43,838 nt of DNA, from positions 1-43,838 of the forward strand of contig JASLMK010000114.1 in NCBI GenBank assembly GCA_030746555.1, written 5' to 3'. The first letter of the stretch is position 1. Each line of letters begins with the position of its first letter. The translations under genes were made by a program, and so were the position numbers. This document shows, in pieces, positions 7,527 through 14,807 of this stretch. Below the pieces are notes generated by a model. It saw only the letters and a list, made by a program, of their open reading frames with translations. It searched no databases and was not told the DNA's origin. This DNA is from Planctomycetota bacterium (lineage in GTDB: Bacteria > Planctomycetota > UBA1135 > GCA-002686595).

Positions 7527-8389
7527 GTCTTCTTCCTTCCTTGCTGCGGCTGGAGAGCTTCCAACCCTTCGGGAACCGAATGGGATGCGACCATCGCTTG
7601 CAGCGCGAGGAGCAAGGCCTCGATGCGTCCGTCCGCCAAGGACGGGGCGACCTCCGAAGTCTCGGGGGTTCGTCGCGTCCGCCACGACTCCATCCCGCCC
7701 GCATCCTTGGAAACGGAGAGGAGCAGGTGCTGCCTGTACAACGCATCCGGGAAGACGCGACACGCTCCTCCCACGACGACGGATCCAATCCCCTCGACGC
7801 GGTCGAAGACCGCACTGGTGTGATGGAGGAGCAACTGCGCCAGGGCCGTGCAGTACCGAGGTCGGAGATCCTCAAACGCCAGTTGGATGGTGAGGTTCTT
7901 CTCCGTGCTCCTCGACTCAGGGAATCCCCTTCGTGCATCGACGGTGATCGAAGCGGTGAAGTCACACTGCCGAAGGACCCCGTCCTCCAAGCGCAGGACG
8001 ATGCTCGCGGATTGGAGCGGCGCGGCGGTTTCTACCGGAATGGTCACCCATCCCTGTCCGTCCACTGCCATGCAGTCGGTTCGGACACCCCGATGCACCG
8101 TCGTCCCGAGAGCGGACAGGATCTGGTCCAGATCGGCAGTTCCGTCCAGGAGAGCGTCCGCCAAGGTGTTCAGGGACTCTGCCGCCGGGGGGACTCCCAG
8201 CTCATGAGCCTCCACGCCTCGGACACCGTCGCCGTCGTAGGGGGTGTCTGCCGTTTGCTTGGAGGCGAGGTAGACGAGGAACCCGACGACCCAGAGCAGC
8301 AACGCGACTCCCATCGACGCGACGGCGGCGCGACCCGCATTGCCCGTGCGCTTGGGGATCGAGCGAGCTCCCGTCGACGTTCGCCGCAC
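7523..8389 (-). CDS. Single-pass membrane-anchored protein of unknown function, first gene of a three-gene operon
   Basis: The chosen start is GTG 8389, preceded ten bases earlier by AAGGAG (8400-8405), giving 288 residues. The longest frame begins at a TTG at 8515, but that TTG is the -35 box of a good promoter (8487-8515), so it cannot be translated from this transcript. Residues 1-25 are basic and about 26-47 form a transmembrane helix (MGVALLLWVVGFLVYLA). The rest is extracytoplasmic, with two or three cysteines and the segment LNTLADALLDGTADLDQIL. The C-terminus is helical and ends QPQQGRKKT. No family is recognised. It overlaps the cysteine-rich gene by four bases. Confidence 0.7.
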   Translation of the reverse strand: MRRTSTGARSIPKRTGNAGRAAVASMGVALLLWVVGFLVYLASKQTADTPYDGDGVRGVEAHELGVPPAAESLNTLADALLDGTADLDQILSALGTTVHRGVRTDCMAVDGQGWVTIPVETAAPLQSASIVLRLEDGVLRQCDFTASITVDARRGFPESRSTEKNLTIQLAFEDLRPRYCTALAQLLLHHTSAVFDRVEGIGSVVVGGACRVFPDALYRQHLLLSVSKDAGGMESWRTRRTPETSEVAPSLADGRIEALLLALQAMVASHSVPEGLEALQPQQGRKKT

Positions 8390-8486
8390 ATGGCGTGCGC
8401 TCCTTCGATCGCCAGATCTGCCTGACGGGGCGATTTCAGGTGACCCCTTCGTAGTGAACGATGCGAGCGGTCGTTCCACAAAGGCG

Positions 8487-8515
8487 ATGCTAGGGGGAAG
8501 CCGATGGGCCGTCAA
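8487..8515 (-). promoter_or_regulatory. Sigma70-like promoter of the membrane/Cys-rich operon
   Basis: On the minus strand TTGACG (8515-8510), a 17-base spacer and TAGCAT (8492-8487) form a near-consensus pair. The transcript would start near 8480, about 90 bases before the GTG at 8389. This decides against the TTG at 8515 as a start codon. Confidence 0.65.
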
Positions 8516-8721
8516 CCCGCCTCATTCATGACGAACGGTGTTCAGGCCCAACGGGGCGACACCAAGCGGCGTAGTGATCGGTGGTTATAACAAACCCCTA
8601 CACCCCCAGCGCCTGTGAAGAGAACTGTTGGGATCGGGTCGCCGGACCGGTGTGGCCGCACCCAGCATCATCGCCATCTTCGATGGTGAAGACATCGACC
8701 CCTCTCAACACTTCGGGCACG

Positions 8722-10788
8722 CTACCAGGTCACCTTCAGACCGTTCGAGAGGTTGAAACCCGAGTCACACGGTGTCCCGTTCGGGTCGCGATACGACCAC
8801 TGGTAGTGCTCCGTCTCGCCGGGCGACACCCCACCGGTGGTCGCGATCGCCACCGAGGACGACGCCGAACCCTCGCCGTCGGCCACCACGATTTCGAGAC
8901 GCACGGCGTTCCCCCCCGCACACCGCAGGCCGTCGCCGAACGGCGCGCCGTTGCCGCCGTCGATCACTTCGTCGCCCTGGAAGAACAAGCCCAGCCCGCC
9001 GGGAGTGGAGTTGCTCGCGGTCAGGACCAGCGTGTCGGGGTTCGTCTCGCCCGTGGCGCTCAGGTTGCAGCCGGCCGAAAACGTGCGGTTCGCGCAGCCG
9101 TTGCCGGGTTCGCCGCCGTTCGCACACGGACAAGGAGTGCCTCCACCGTCGCCGAAGCAGTACGGAATCGGGCCCGCATCCCCCTCGAGGAAGTGGAGGT
9201 AGGCCGATCCGGATTCGACACCGTTGTCATCGTCCCCCCAGGCCCCGACGATGGCGGTCGTGCCGCTGATCGCAACGGACCCGCCAGCATGGTCATGGTC
9301 GTCGCCGTCGCTGGCGACCAACTTGGCGATCTCCGTGCCCGTCGTGGTGTCGAAGAGGTAGGCCGATCCGGAAATGACGCCGTTGTCGTCATCCTCATAG
9401 GCCCCAACGATGGCGGTCGTGCCACTGATCGCGACGGAACAGCCGAACCTATCAAACTGTGCGCCGTCGCTGGCGAGCAGCTTGGCGATCTGCGTGCCCG
9501 TCGTGGTGTCGAAGAGGTAGGCCGATCCGGATTCGACACCGTTGTCATCGTCCCCCCGGGCCCCGACGATGGCGGTCGTGCCGCTGATCGCAACGGACCC
9601 GCCGAAACCAGTATTCGGCTGTGCGCCGTCGCTGGCGAGCAACCTGGCGATCTCCGTGCCCGTCGTGGCGTCGAAGAGGTAGGCCGATGCTTCATAGCCG
9701 TTGGGGTCATACCCATTGGCCCCGACGATGGCGGTCGTGCCGCTGATCGCGACGGAGGAGCCAAAACCGAAGTGCTGTGCGCCGTCGCTGGCGAGCAACC
9801 TGGCGATCTCCGTGCCCGTCGTGGTGTCGAAGAGGTAGGCCGATCCAGAAGTGGCGCCGTTGCCTTCGTTTATGCGGCCCCCGACGATGGCGGTCGTGCC
9901 ACTGATCGCGACGGAGGAGCCAAAACCAAAAGGCAGTTCGTCGTCGCTGGGGAGCAACTTGGCGATCTCCGCGCCCGTCGTGGTGTCGAAGAGGTAGGCC
10001 GATCCGGAATTGTCGCCGTTGCTGTTGTCCCAGGGAGCCCCGACGATGGCGGTTGTGCCGCTGATCGCGACGGAGCCGCCAAAACCATCATACAATGCAC
10101 CGTCGCTGGCGCGCAGTCTGCCGATCTCCGTGCCCGTCGCTGCGTCGTAGAGGTAGGCCGATCCGATGTCGCTGGTTCCGGAGGCTCCGACGATGGCGGT
10201 CGTGCCGCTGACCGAGACGGAGTAGCCAAAGTAATCATACGATGCGCCGTCGTTGGCGAGCAGCTTCACCTCCCTTTGACCAGAGGCAAGGCGTCGTGCA
10301 GCGTCGGCGTTACGCTCCAGGACCGCGAAGTCAGCCAGCGCACCGATGAGCAACCCATCACCGTTGTGTCTACCGACATCCCCGTCTTTGTCACCCACAA
10401 TCAAGTCGTCATCCTTGTCCGTTCCCGTGCCGATCCCTCCAGGGCTGACAGGCTTTGGCTTGGCCTCGGGTGCCGTCGTGCTGCCCCCGCCAAGTCCAAG
10501 TGACCGGGGCGCCGTGATGTTCTCGTGAGTCGCCAGCGTGTCTTCGAGGTAGCCTGTGACGGCGACGTCAGGAAGATCGTCGCCGTTGAGCGAGAAGGCT
10601 GTGATTCCCTCGGGCTGGTCGCCGGTTGTGAGCGTCGCGCCCAACGAGAATACGGCGCCTGCAAGGGGCAGTACAAGCAGGAGCGCGGCAAGTGCCAGGG
10701 TGTGCTTCATGGGGGAAGCAAGCACATCTGCTTCCGATCCCTGAGCTCTCCTCTGATCTTGGATAGCCTGACGGTCAAGTCGTCGCAT
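8722..10788 (-). CDS. Secreted seven-repeat FG-GAP propeller protein with C-terminal CFGDG/CPC domain
   Basis: The 688-residue frame starts at ATG 10788, six bases after GAGGAAAG. A second start, ATG 10710, sits directly before the signal peptide (MKHTLALAALLLVLPLAGA); either is possible, and the latter gives 662 residues. Residues about 180-540 are seven FG-GAP repeats of roughly 50 residues with core FGGSVAISGTTAIVGA and SGSAYLFDTTTGTEIAKLLA, suggesting a seven-bladed propeller. The final ~145 residues begin YCFGDGGGTPCPCANGG and end LSNGLKVTW. This domain also ends the protein at 30676-32145. The role is probably an exported surface or matrix protein; ligand unknown. It stands alone, without operon partners. 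Confidence 0.8.
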   Translation of the reverse strand: MRRLDRQAIQDQRRAQGSEADVLASPMKHTLALAALLLVLPLAGAVFSLGATLTTGDQPEGITAFSLNGDDLPDVAVTGYLEDTLATHENITAPRSLGLGGGSTTAPEAKPKPVSPGGIGTGTDKDDDLIVGDKDGDVGRHNGDGLLIGALADFAVLERNADAARRLASGQREVKLLANDGASYDYFGYSVSVSGTTAIVGASGTSDIGSAYLYDAATGTEIGRLRASDGALYDGFGGSVAISGTTAIVGAPWDNSNGDNSGSAYLFDTTTGAEIAKLLPSDDELPFGFGSSVAISGTTAIVGGRINEGNGATSGSAYLFDTTTGTEIARLLASDGAQHFGFGSSVAISGTTAIVGANGYDPNGYEASAYLFDATTGTEIARLLASDGAQPNTGFGGSVAISGTTAIVGARGDDDNGVESGSAYLFDTTTGTQIAKLLASDGAQFDRFGCSVAISGTTAIVGAYEDDDNGVISGSAYLFDTTTGTEIAKLVASDGDDHDHAGGSVAISGTTAIVGAWGDDDNGVESGSAYLHFLEGDAGPIPYCFGDGGGTPCPCANGGEPGNGCANRTFSAGCNLSATGETNPDTLVLTASNSTPGGLGLFFQGDEVIDGGNGAPFGDGLRCAGGNAVRLEIVVADGEGSASSSVAIATTGGVSPGETEHYQWSYRDPNGTPCDSGFNLSNGLKVTW
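9200..10245 (-). repeat. Seven tandem FG-GAP-type coding repeats
   Basis: Seven units of about 150 bases encode the FG-GAP core. DNA identity between units is high: the bases encoding SVAISGTTAIVGA and AYLFDTTTGTEIAKLLASDGAQ recur almost unchanged. Variation is concentrated in the loop between them (DDDNGVESG and variants). This suggests recent duplication or gene conversion between blades. Confidence 0.85.
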
Positions 10789-10824
10789 GGGTCTTTCCTC
10801 GTGTTGTTCTGGACTGATAAGCGA

Positions 10825-10860
10825 TGACCTCGCGTCTATCTGGGACCAGCGACGAGGTCA
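10825..10860. repeat. Inverted repeat TGACCTCG...CGAGGTCA
   Basis: Perfect 8-bp arms at 10825-10832 and 10853-10860 are separated by 20 bases. It lies six bases before an IS3-type terminus (10867). It may be a hairpin, an operator or a relic of another insertion end. Confidence 0.5.
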
Positions 10861-10866
10861 CAGGCA

Positions 10867-11240
10867 TGACCCCGAGAAGTGGTCCAGTCCTCATGAGAGT
10901 CAGGTGAGGAAGAGGGTTCTCGTCTCGTCATGGGCAGGATGTCTGACTTCGAGGGGGACGTGGGAGAAACCCGAGTCTGCCTGCACGCACGCATGCCCAG
11001 TGACGCGCAGAGATCGTCTCCGAGACGCCGTCACGGAGCCAGGTGGGCTTCAAGCGACGCCTACCCCAGTCCGAGGGAGCGTCAAGCCATGAAGCGAATG
11101 GCGTCCTTCGGGTAGGCGCGGCGAGTGCACGGACCGTGCACCCGGAGTCGGGGGAAGCACAGCCGGCCTCGAACTCCGCAGGTGTCCGGTGGTCGAGGCT
11201 GCGGTGCGGCCTGACGGACCTACGGCGAGACTCCAGCGGG
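10867..11240 (-). mobile_element. IS3-family remnant: right end plus orfB tail
   Basis: The plus-strand tract 10867-10901 (TGACCCCGAGAAGTGG...) matches the IS ends at 90 and 5649. Here it has the orientation of a right inverted repeat, because an orfB C-terminal remnant reads toward it on the minus strand and stops at 10928. The 5' part of the element is missing and the remnant abuts the symporter stop at 11250. It is thus a deletion relic of a third IS3 copy. Confidence 0.65.
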
Positions 11241-11242
11241 GG
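10928..11242 (-). pseudogene. IS3 transposase orfB, C-terminal remnant
   Basis: On the minus strand, from about 11242, the frame reads PPLESRRRSVRPHRSLDHRT and then PAEFEAGC, and runs to TGA at 10928-10930. RPHxSLxxRTPAEF is the hallmark C-terminus of IS3-family OrfB. The segment before RPH is shortened compared with the usual W-x-x-DYN region, and no catalytic residues remain. There is no start codon or upstream orfA. Confidence 0.65.
11125..11141. repeat. Perfect 17-bp palindrome
   Basis: GTGCACGG-A-CCGTGCAC is a perfect palindrome with one central base, about 110 bases downstream of the symporter stop on the minus strand. It could act as a hairpin terminator or a protein-binding site. It lies inside the IS3 orfB remnant. 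Confidence 0.45.
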
Positions 11243-11249
11243 TTGGACG

Positions 11250-12785
11250 TCAGCCGCCTCTGAACACGAACCGGTCCACCGTGGCGCGTGAAGGCGGCGC
11301 GGTCAGGAGCGAGACGACGACCAGGGTTGCGGCGGAGGCGAGGAAGATGAAGGTGACAGGCATCAGGCCGAGCACGAGGTAGTCGCCCTCGACGGCGCGG
11401 GGGCGGATCAGGCCGTCGTAGAAGAGCACCGACCAGGTGGCGGCCATGACGCAGACCGAGGCGATGGCGCCCGCACGGGTCGCGCGGCGCCAGTAGAGGG
11501 CCGCGAAGACCAGGGGGAACAGGGAAGCGAAACCGCTGAAGCACCAGACCGCGAGGTCGAAGATGTGGGGCGGCGGGAAGAGGGAGAGGAGGTAGGTCAA
11601 GACGACGATGAAGACGATGAAGCCACGGCCAAGGGCGACCTTGGCGGCGTCGTCGAACCGGTCGGGACCCGTGCGGTGCAGGACCACGTCGTGGGTGAAC
11701 ATCGTCCCCAGACAGACGAACTGGGAGTCGAGCGACGACATGATCGCCGCCAGGATGCCGGCGGTCAGAAGGCCGGAGAGCAGGGGATTGGCCAACAGCA
11801 CCGCCACCGCCTTGCCGAGGACGGCGTTGGAGTTGCCGCCGGGAGCCTCGATGCCAGCGCCGAGGGCCCAGATGCCAATCAGGATGCACGGCACCCAGAC
11901 GATCATGATGAAGACCGGGTGGGCGATGATCGACAAGCGAAACGTGCGAGCGGAACGAGCCGTCAACCAGTGCTGGAAGAGGTGCGGGAACATCCCCACC
12001 GAGAGCGGCACCAGACCGTAGGTGAGGAACTGCCCGTGACCGATCAGGCCCTCGCGCGCGAGGTGGGACGGCGCGTTGGCGAGGACCCGATGGCTGGCGG
12101 CGGCGAGGCCCCCGAGCTCGTTCGAGATGAGCAGGAACGCGACGACCCCGGTGATCATGAACACCACCGTCTGGAAGGCGTTGGCCCAGGCGGCACCACG
12201 CAGCCCGGCGGAGAAGATGTAGAAGAGCACCACGCCGCAGATCACCATCCCGGTCAACCACGACGGCACCGCACCTCCGGCGAAGGTGTCGGGGAACATC
12301 CCACGCGTCACCCCCGACATCACCGCGCCCGCGCCGAGCAGGCCGATCAACAAGTACGGGATCACCAGGGCGACCAGGATCGGGAACAACAAGGAACCCA
12401 GGAAGCTCGACTCGAACCGGTCGCGGAAGAACTGAATCTGGGTCACGTAGCCATGGCGCTTGCCGATCGCCCACAGGCGCATGCCGACCAGGAAGAACAC
12501 CAAGGAGTGCACCACCGCCGAGGAGGACGCCATCAAGCCGTACACGCCGATCCCCAAGTCGTAGGCCTTGCCCGTCGAACCGACCAGGGCGAAGGCCGTC
12601 ATCGTCGTCCCGAAGACGCTCATCAACAACAGGAACGGACCGATCGAACGCGTCGCCACGAAGTAGTCGCTGCTCGTCCCCCGGAAGAGCGCCTTGGTCA
12701 CGAAGCCCAGACCGACGAGCAGGAGCAGGTAGCCCCCGATCACATACAGCGGCGTCGGATCGGTCGCGGCGAGGGCGAGCATCAT
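11250..12785 (-). CDS. Sodium:solute symporter (SSS/SLC5 family)
   Basis: The 511-residue product starts at ATG 12785, overlapping the stop of the DUF3311 gene (ATGA). The open frame extends upstream to 13073, but there it is a shadow of that gene. About 13 hydrophobic segments follow the SSS pattern: an N-terminal YVIGGYLLLLVGLGF helix, then DYFVATRSIGPFLLLMSVFG, FQTVVFMITGVVAFLL and, late, GILAAIMSSLDSQFVCLGT, the typical SSS motif with Ser residues. The C-terminus ends soon after the last helix (DRFVFRGG), at the edge of an IS remnant, so it could be trimmed. The protein imports a solute with Na+ across the inner membrane. Substrate is unknown; the TonB-receptor operon suggests it takes over a nutrient delivered to the periplasm. 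Confidence 0.88.
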   Translation of the reverse strand: MMLALAATDPTPLYVIGGYLLLLVGLGFVTKALFRGTSSDYFVATRSIGPFLLLMSVFGTTMTAFALVGSTGKAYDLGIGVYGLMASSSAVVHSLVFFLVGMRLWAIGKRHGYVTQIQFFRDRFESSFLGSLLFPILVALVIPYLLIGLLGAGAVMSGVTRGMFPDTFAGGAVPSWLTGMVICGVVLFYIFSAGLRGAAWANAFQTVVFMITGVVAFLLISNELGGLAAASHRVLANAPSHLAREGLIGHGQFLTYGLVPLSVGMFPHLFQHWLTARSARTFRLSIIAHPVFIMIVWVPCILIGIWALGAGIEAPGGNSNAVLGKAVAVLLANPLLSGLLTAGILAAIMSSLDSQFVCLGTMFTHDVVLHRTGPDRFDDAAKVALGRGFIVFIVVLTYLLSLFPPPHIFDLAVWCFSGFASLFPLVFAALYWRRATRAGAIASVCVMAATWSVLFYDGLIRPRAVEGDYLVLGLMPVTFIFLASAATLVVVSLLTAPPSRATVDRFVFRGG

Positions 12786-13066
12786 GTCTCCGCGCCCCCT
12801 CCCGCGTTCGCGGGCCCCTCGTCCGACTCCGCCGCACCTCGACCATCGCCGGCGCCGTCGCCCTCGGAGGCCCAACGCTCGATCCCCGCGGGCCAGGCGA
12901 AGCGGGCGACCAGCGCCCAGGTCGCGCCCGCGGCGACCGAGAAGGCGGCGTGGTAGGCCAGCCCCACCGGCAGGAAGCCCGCGACGAGACCGCGGTCGTT
13001 CCAGTTCCAATAGTCCCAGTGCGCGATCGCGAGCACCACGACCAAGAACCAGACGAAGCGCCTCAA
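12782..13066 (-). CDS. DUF3311-type small membrane protein
   Basis: The 94-residue product starts at TTG 13066. It has two hydrophobic segments (FVWFLVVVLAIAHW and YHAAFSVAAGATWALVARFAW) separated by WNWNDRGLVAGFLPVGLAYH, the typical DUF3311 core. DUF3311 genes are commonly found just before SSS symporter genes, and here the stop overlaps the symporter start by four bases. The hydrophilic tail is rich in Gly, Ala and Glu. It is probably an accessory or small subunit of the symporter. Confidence 0.8.
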   Translation of the reverse strand: MRRFVWFLVVVLAIAHWDYWNWNDRGLVAGFLPVGLAYHAAFSVAAGATWALVARFAWPAGIERWASEGDGAGDGRGAAESDEGPANAGGGAET

Positions 13067-13242
13067 GCGGCACCCCCGACGGCAGCGGTGCCCATGCCCA
13101 GGCCGACGGGCCCGACGACGCGAATGGGCGAGGGGACCGGGCCAGAGGCCCGCGCCCTCGGCGCCGCGGGCACGGCCGAGCCGACGCGACAGGCGGTGGT
13201 CCGGGCGGCCCGCGTGAGGGCCGGGCCGGGGCGGCGGTTCAC
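13063..13242 (-). CDS. Possible 59-residue linker ORF between PQQ protein and DUF3311 genes
   Basis: A GTG at 13242 overlaps the stop of the PQQ-propeller gene by four bases (GTGA). The frame ends in TGA at 13065-13063, overlapping the TTG start of the DUF3311 gene (TTGA). The product is Arg/Ala/Pro-rich, with a Gly/Ala/Val-rich end (GPVGLGMGTAAVGGAA). No homology is recognised. The two exact overlaps suggest translational coupling, but in a high-GC sequence such a frame can arise by chance, so the call is tentative. Confidence 0.3.
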   Translation of the reverse strand: MNRRPGPALTRAARTTACRVGSAVPAAPRARASGPVPSPIRVVGPVGLGMGTAAVGGAA

Positions 13243-14807
13243 TCGCTGGCCTCCCCGAAGGCGAAGAGGTGGGTGTGGGTGGCGACGTAGAGGACGCCGT
13301 TGGCGGCGATGGGCGAGGAGTAGACCGGGGCGGTCATGTCGACCTCGATGACGTCTTCCTTGGCGTACTCGCGGGTGGCGGGGATCATCGTCAGGTAACC
13401 GTCCTCGTTCCCGATGTGGACCCGGCCGTCCGCAACGAGCGTCGAGCCCCAGATGTGACCCATCGTGTCGTGGATCCACTGCTCCTCGCCCGTCTTCGCG
13501 TCCAGGCAGTAGACGAAGCCCGCGTAGTCGGCCACGAACAACAACCCGCCCGCGATCGAGAGGGTCGAGATCGAGCGGTGGATCTTGGAGTAGTTCCAGA
13601 CCTGCTTCGTCCCGGTCACGTCCCCCTCGCCCGATGGATCGATGCACACGAGATTCCCCAGACCATCGCCGTGCTCGGGATCCTGGCCGATGACCGCGTA
13701 GACCAGCCCGTCGTGGACGACGACCGTCCCCAACACCTCGCTCGGGCCGTCGTGGGTCGCGTAGCGCAACCGCTTGCCGTCCTTCTCGCGGTACTCGGGA
13801 AGGTTGCAGTCGAAGCGCCATCGCTCGACCAGGACCGGGTAGCCGTCCTCGTCGGGCTTCGGCTCGGGCTCGAAGGCGTAGCAGAAGCCGTCGGGGCCTC
13901 CGAAGAGCGCCAGCTCGAGCTCGTCCGTCTTCAAGTACGTCGGAGACGTCCAGTTGCAGTGGAAGATGCGCTGGCTGAGACCCGAGGCCTCCTCCCCCAA
14001 CAGCTCACCCGTGTTCTTGTCCACCAAGATCAGACTCGGAGCGAACGGCGCCGGCGTCTCCACGTGGCCGTAGTCCACCCCGTTGGAGGTCGTCACCCAC
14101 AGACGATCCCCGGCGACCAGCACGGAGCTGGAGGTCACGTTGTGGGGGAACACGCCGCAGGCGTCGATCATGTTCATGCGCCAGATGATGTCGGCGTCGG
14201 TCGCCTTGACCTCCATCGGCGGCTTGCCCGGCCCGGCGAGGTAGGCGCCCTCGTCGGTGTCGCCGTCGTTGCCGTCCGCCATCCCGTCGAAGTCCAGACA
14301 CATCACCTCGCAACGGTTCGTCACTAGGTACACCCGATCGCCGTCCACCGCCGGCGAGGAGCAGATGCCGAGGTACTCCCAGTCGCTCACCTTGCCCGTG
14401 CCCAACTTCGGGATGCTGAGCTGCCACACGAGCTCGCCCGTCTCCTCGTCCAGGCAGTAGACGTTGCTGCGGTCCCCCTTGAAGCGCTGGTCCCGGGACG
14501 AGTCGTTGTTCGTGCCCACGAACACCCGCCCCCGCGCCACCGTCGGGTTCCCGTAGCTCTGGGAGCCGAGCTTGGCGATCCACTTCACGTTGCGTGTGGT
14601 CGACAGGTCGATCTCGTCGGTCGCCCCCACGAACTCCCCGGCCGCGAAGTCGGTCGGCAGCCCCGCCTCGTCGCAGGCCATGTTGCGACTCTGGGTCTTC
14701 CCCCACTGGGGCCAGTCCCCCGCCGGTAACGCCACGGCCGCAGGCGCGACCAACACGGAAGCCAGACACAGCGCCGCGTGGCGCGCATGGGTCACTCTTT
14801 CATTCAT
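13239..14807 (-). CDS. Secreted PQQ-like beta-propeller protein
   Basis: The 522-residue product starts at ATG 14807, inside the end of the upstream gene (8-base overlap). A signal peptide (LCLASVLVAPAAVALPAG) precedes DWPQWGKTQSRNMACDE, the usual opening of this family. PQQ-propeller blades with VYCLDEETGELVWQL, FVYCLDAKTGEEQWIHDT and LVCIDPSG motifs follow. The C-terminus ends GVLYVATHTHLFAFGEASE. In this family the propeller does not necessarily bind PQQ, and no dehydrogenase residues can be asserted. It sits between a PQQ lipoprotein and the DUF3311/symporter pair, so it may bind or hand over a periplasmic ligand. Confidence 0.85.
   Translation of the reverse strand: MNERVTHARHAALCLASVLVAPAAVALPAGDWPQWGKTQSRNMACDEAGLPTDFAAGEFVGATDEIDLSTTRNVKWIAKLGSQSYGNPTVARGRVFVGTNNDSSRDQRFKGDRSNVYCLDEETGELVWQLSIPKLGTGKVSDWEYLGICSSPAVDGDRVYLVTNRCEVMCLDFDGMADGNDGDTDEGAYLAGPGKPPMEVKATDADIIWRMNMIDACGVFPHNVTSSSVLVAGDRLWVTTSNGVDYGHVETPAPFAPSLILVDKNTGELLGEEASGLSQRIFHCNWTSPTYLKTDELELALFGGPDGFCYAFEPEPKPDEDGYPVLVERWRFDCNLPEYREKDGKRLRYATHDGPSEVLGTVVVHDGLVYAVIGQDPEHGDGLGNLVCIDPSGEGDVTGTKQVWNYSKIHRSISTLSIAGGLLFVADYAGFVYCLDAKTGEEQWIHDTMGHIWGSTLVADGRVHIGNEDGYLTMIPATREYAKEDVIEVDMTAPVYSSPIAANGVLYVATHTHLFAFGEASE

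Noticed and set aside
8722..10503. Repeat array as a possible CRISPR or intergenic repeat
   Set aside because: The repeats are in frame within an intact secreted protein and encode FG-GAP motifs; no spacers or cas genes.
11050..12846. 598-codon minus-strand frame over the symporter
   Set aside because: Arg/Pro/His-rich composition and a different frame from the clearly membrane-spanning symporter.
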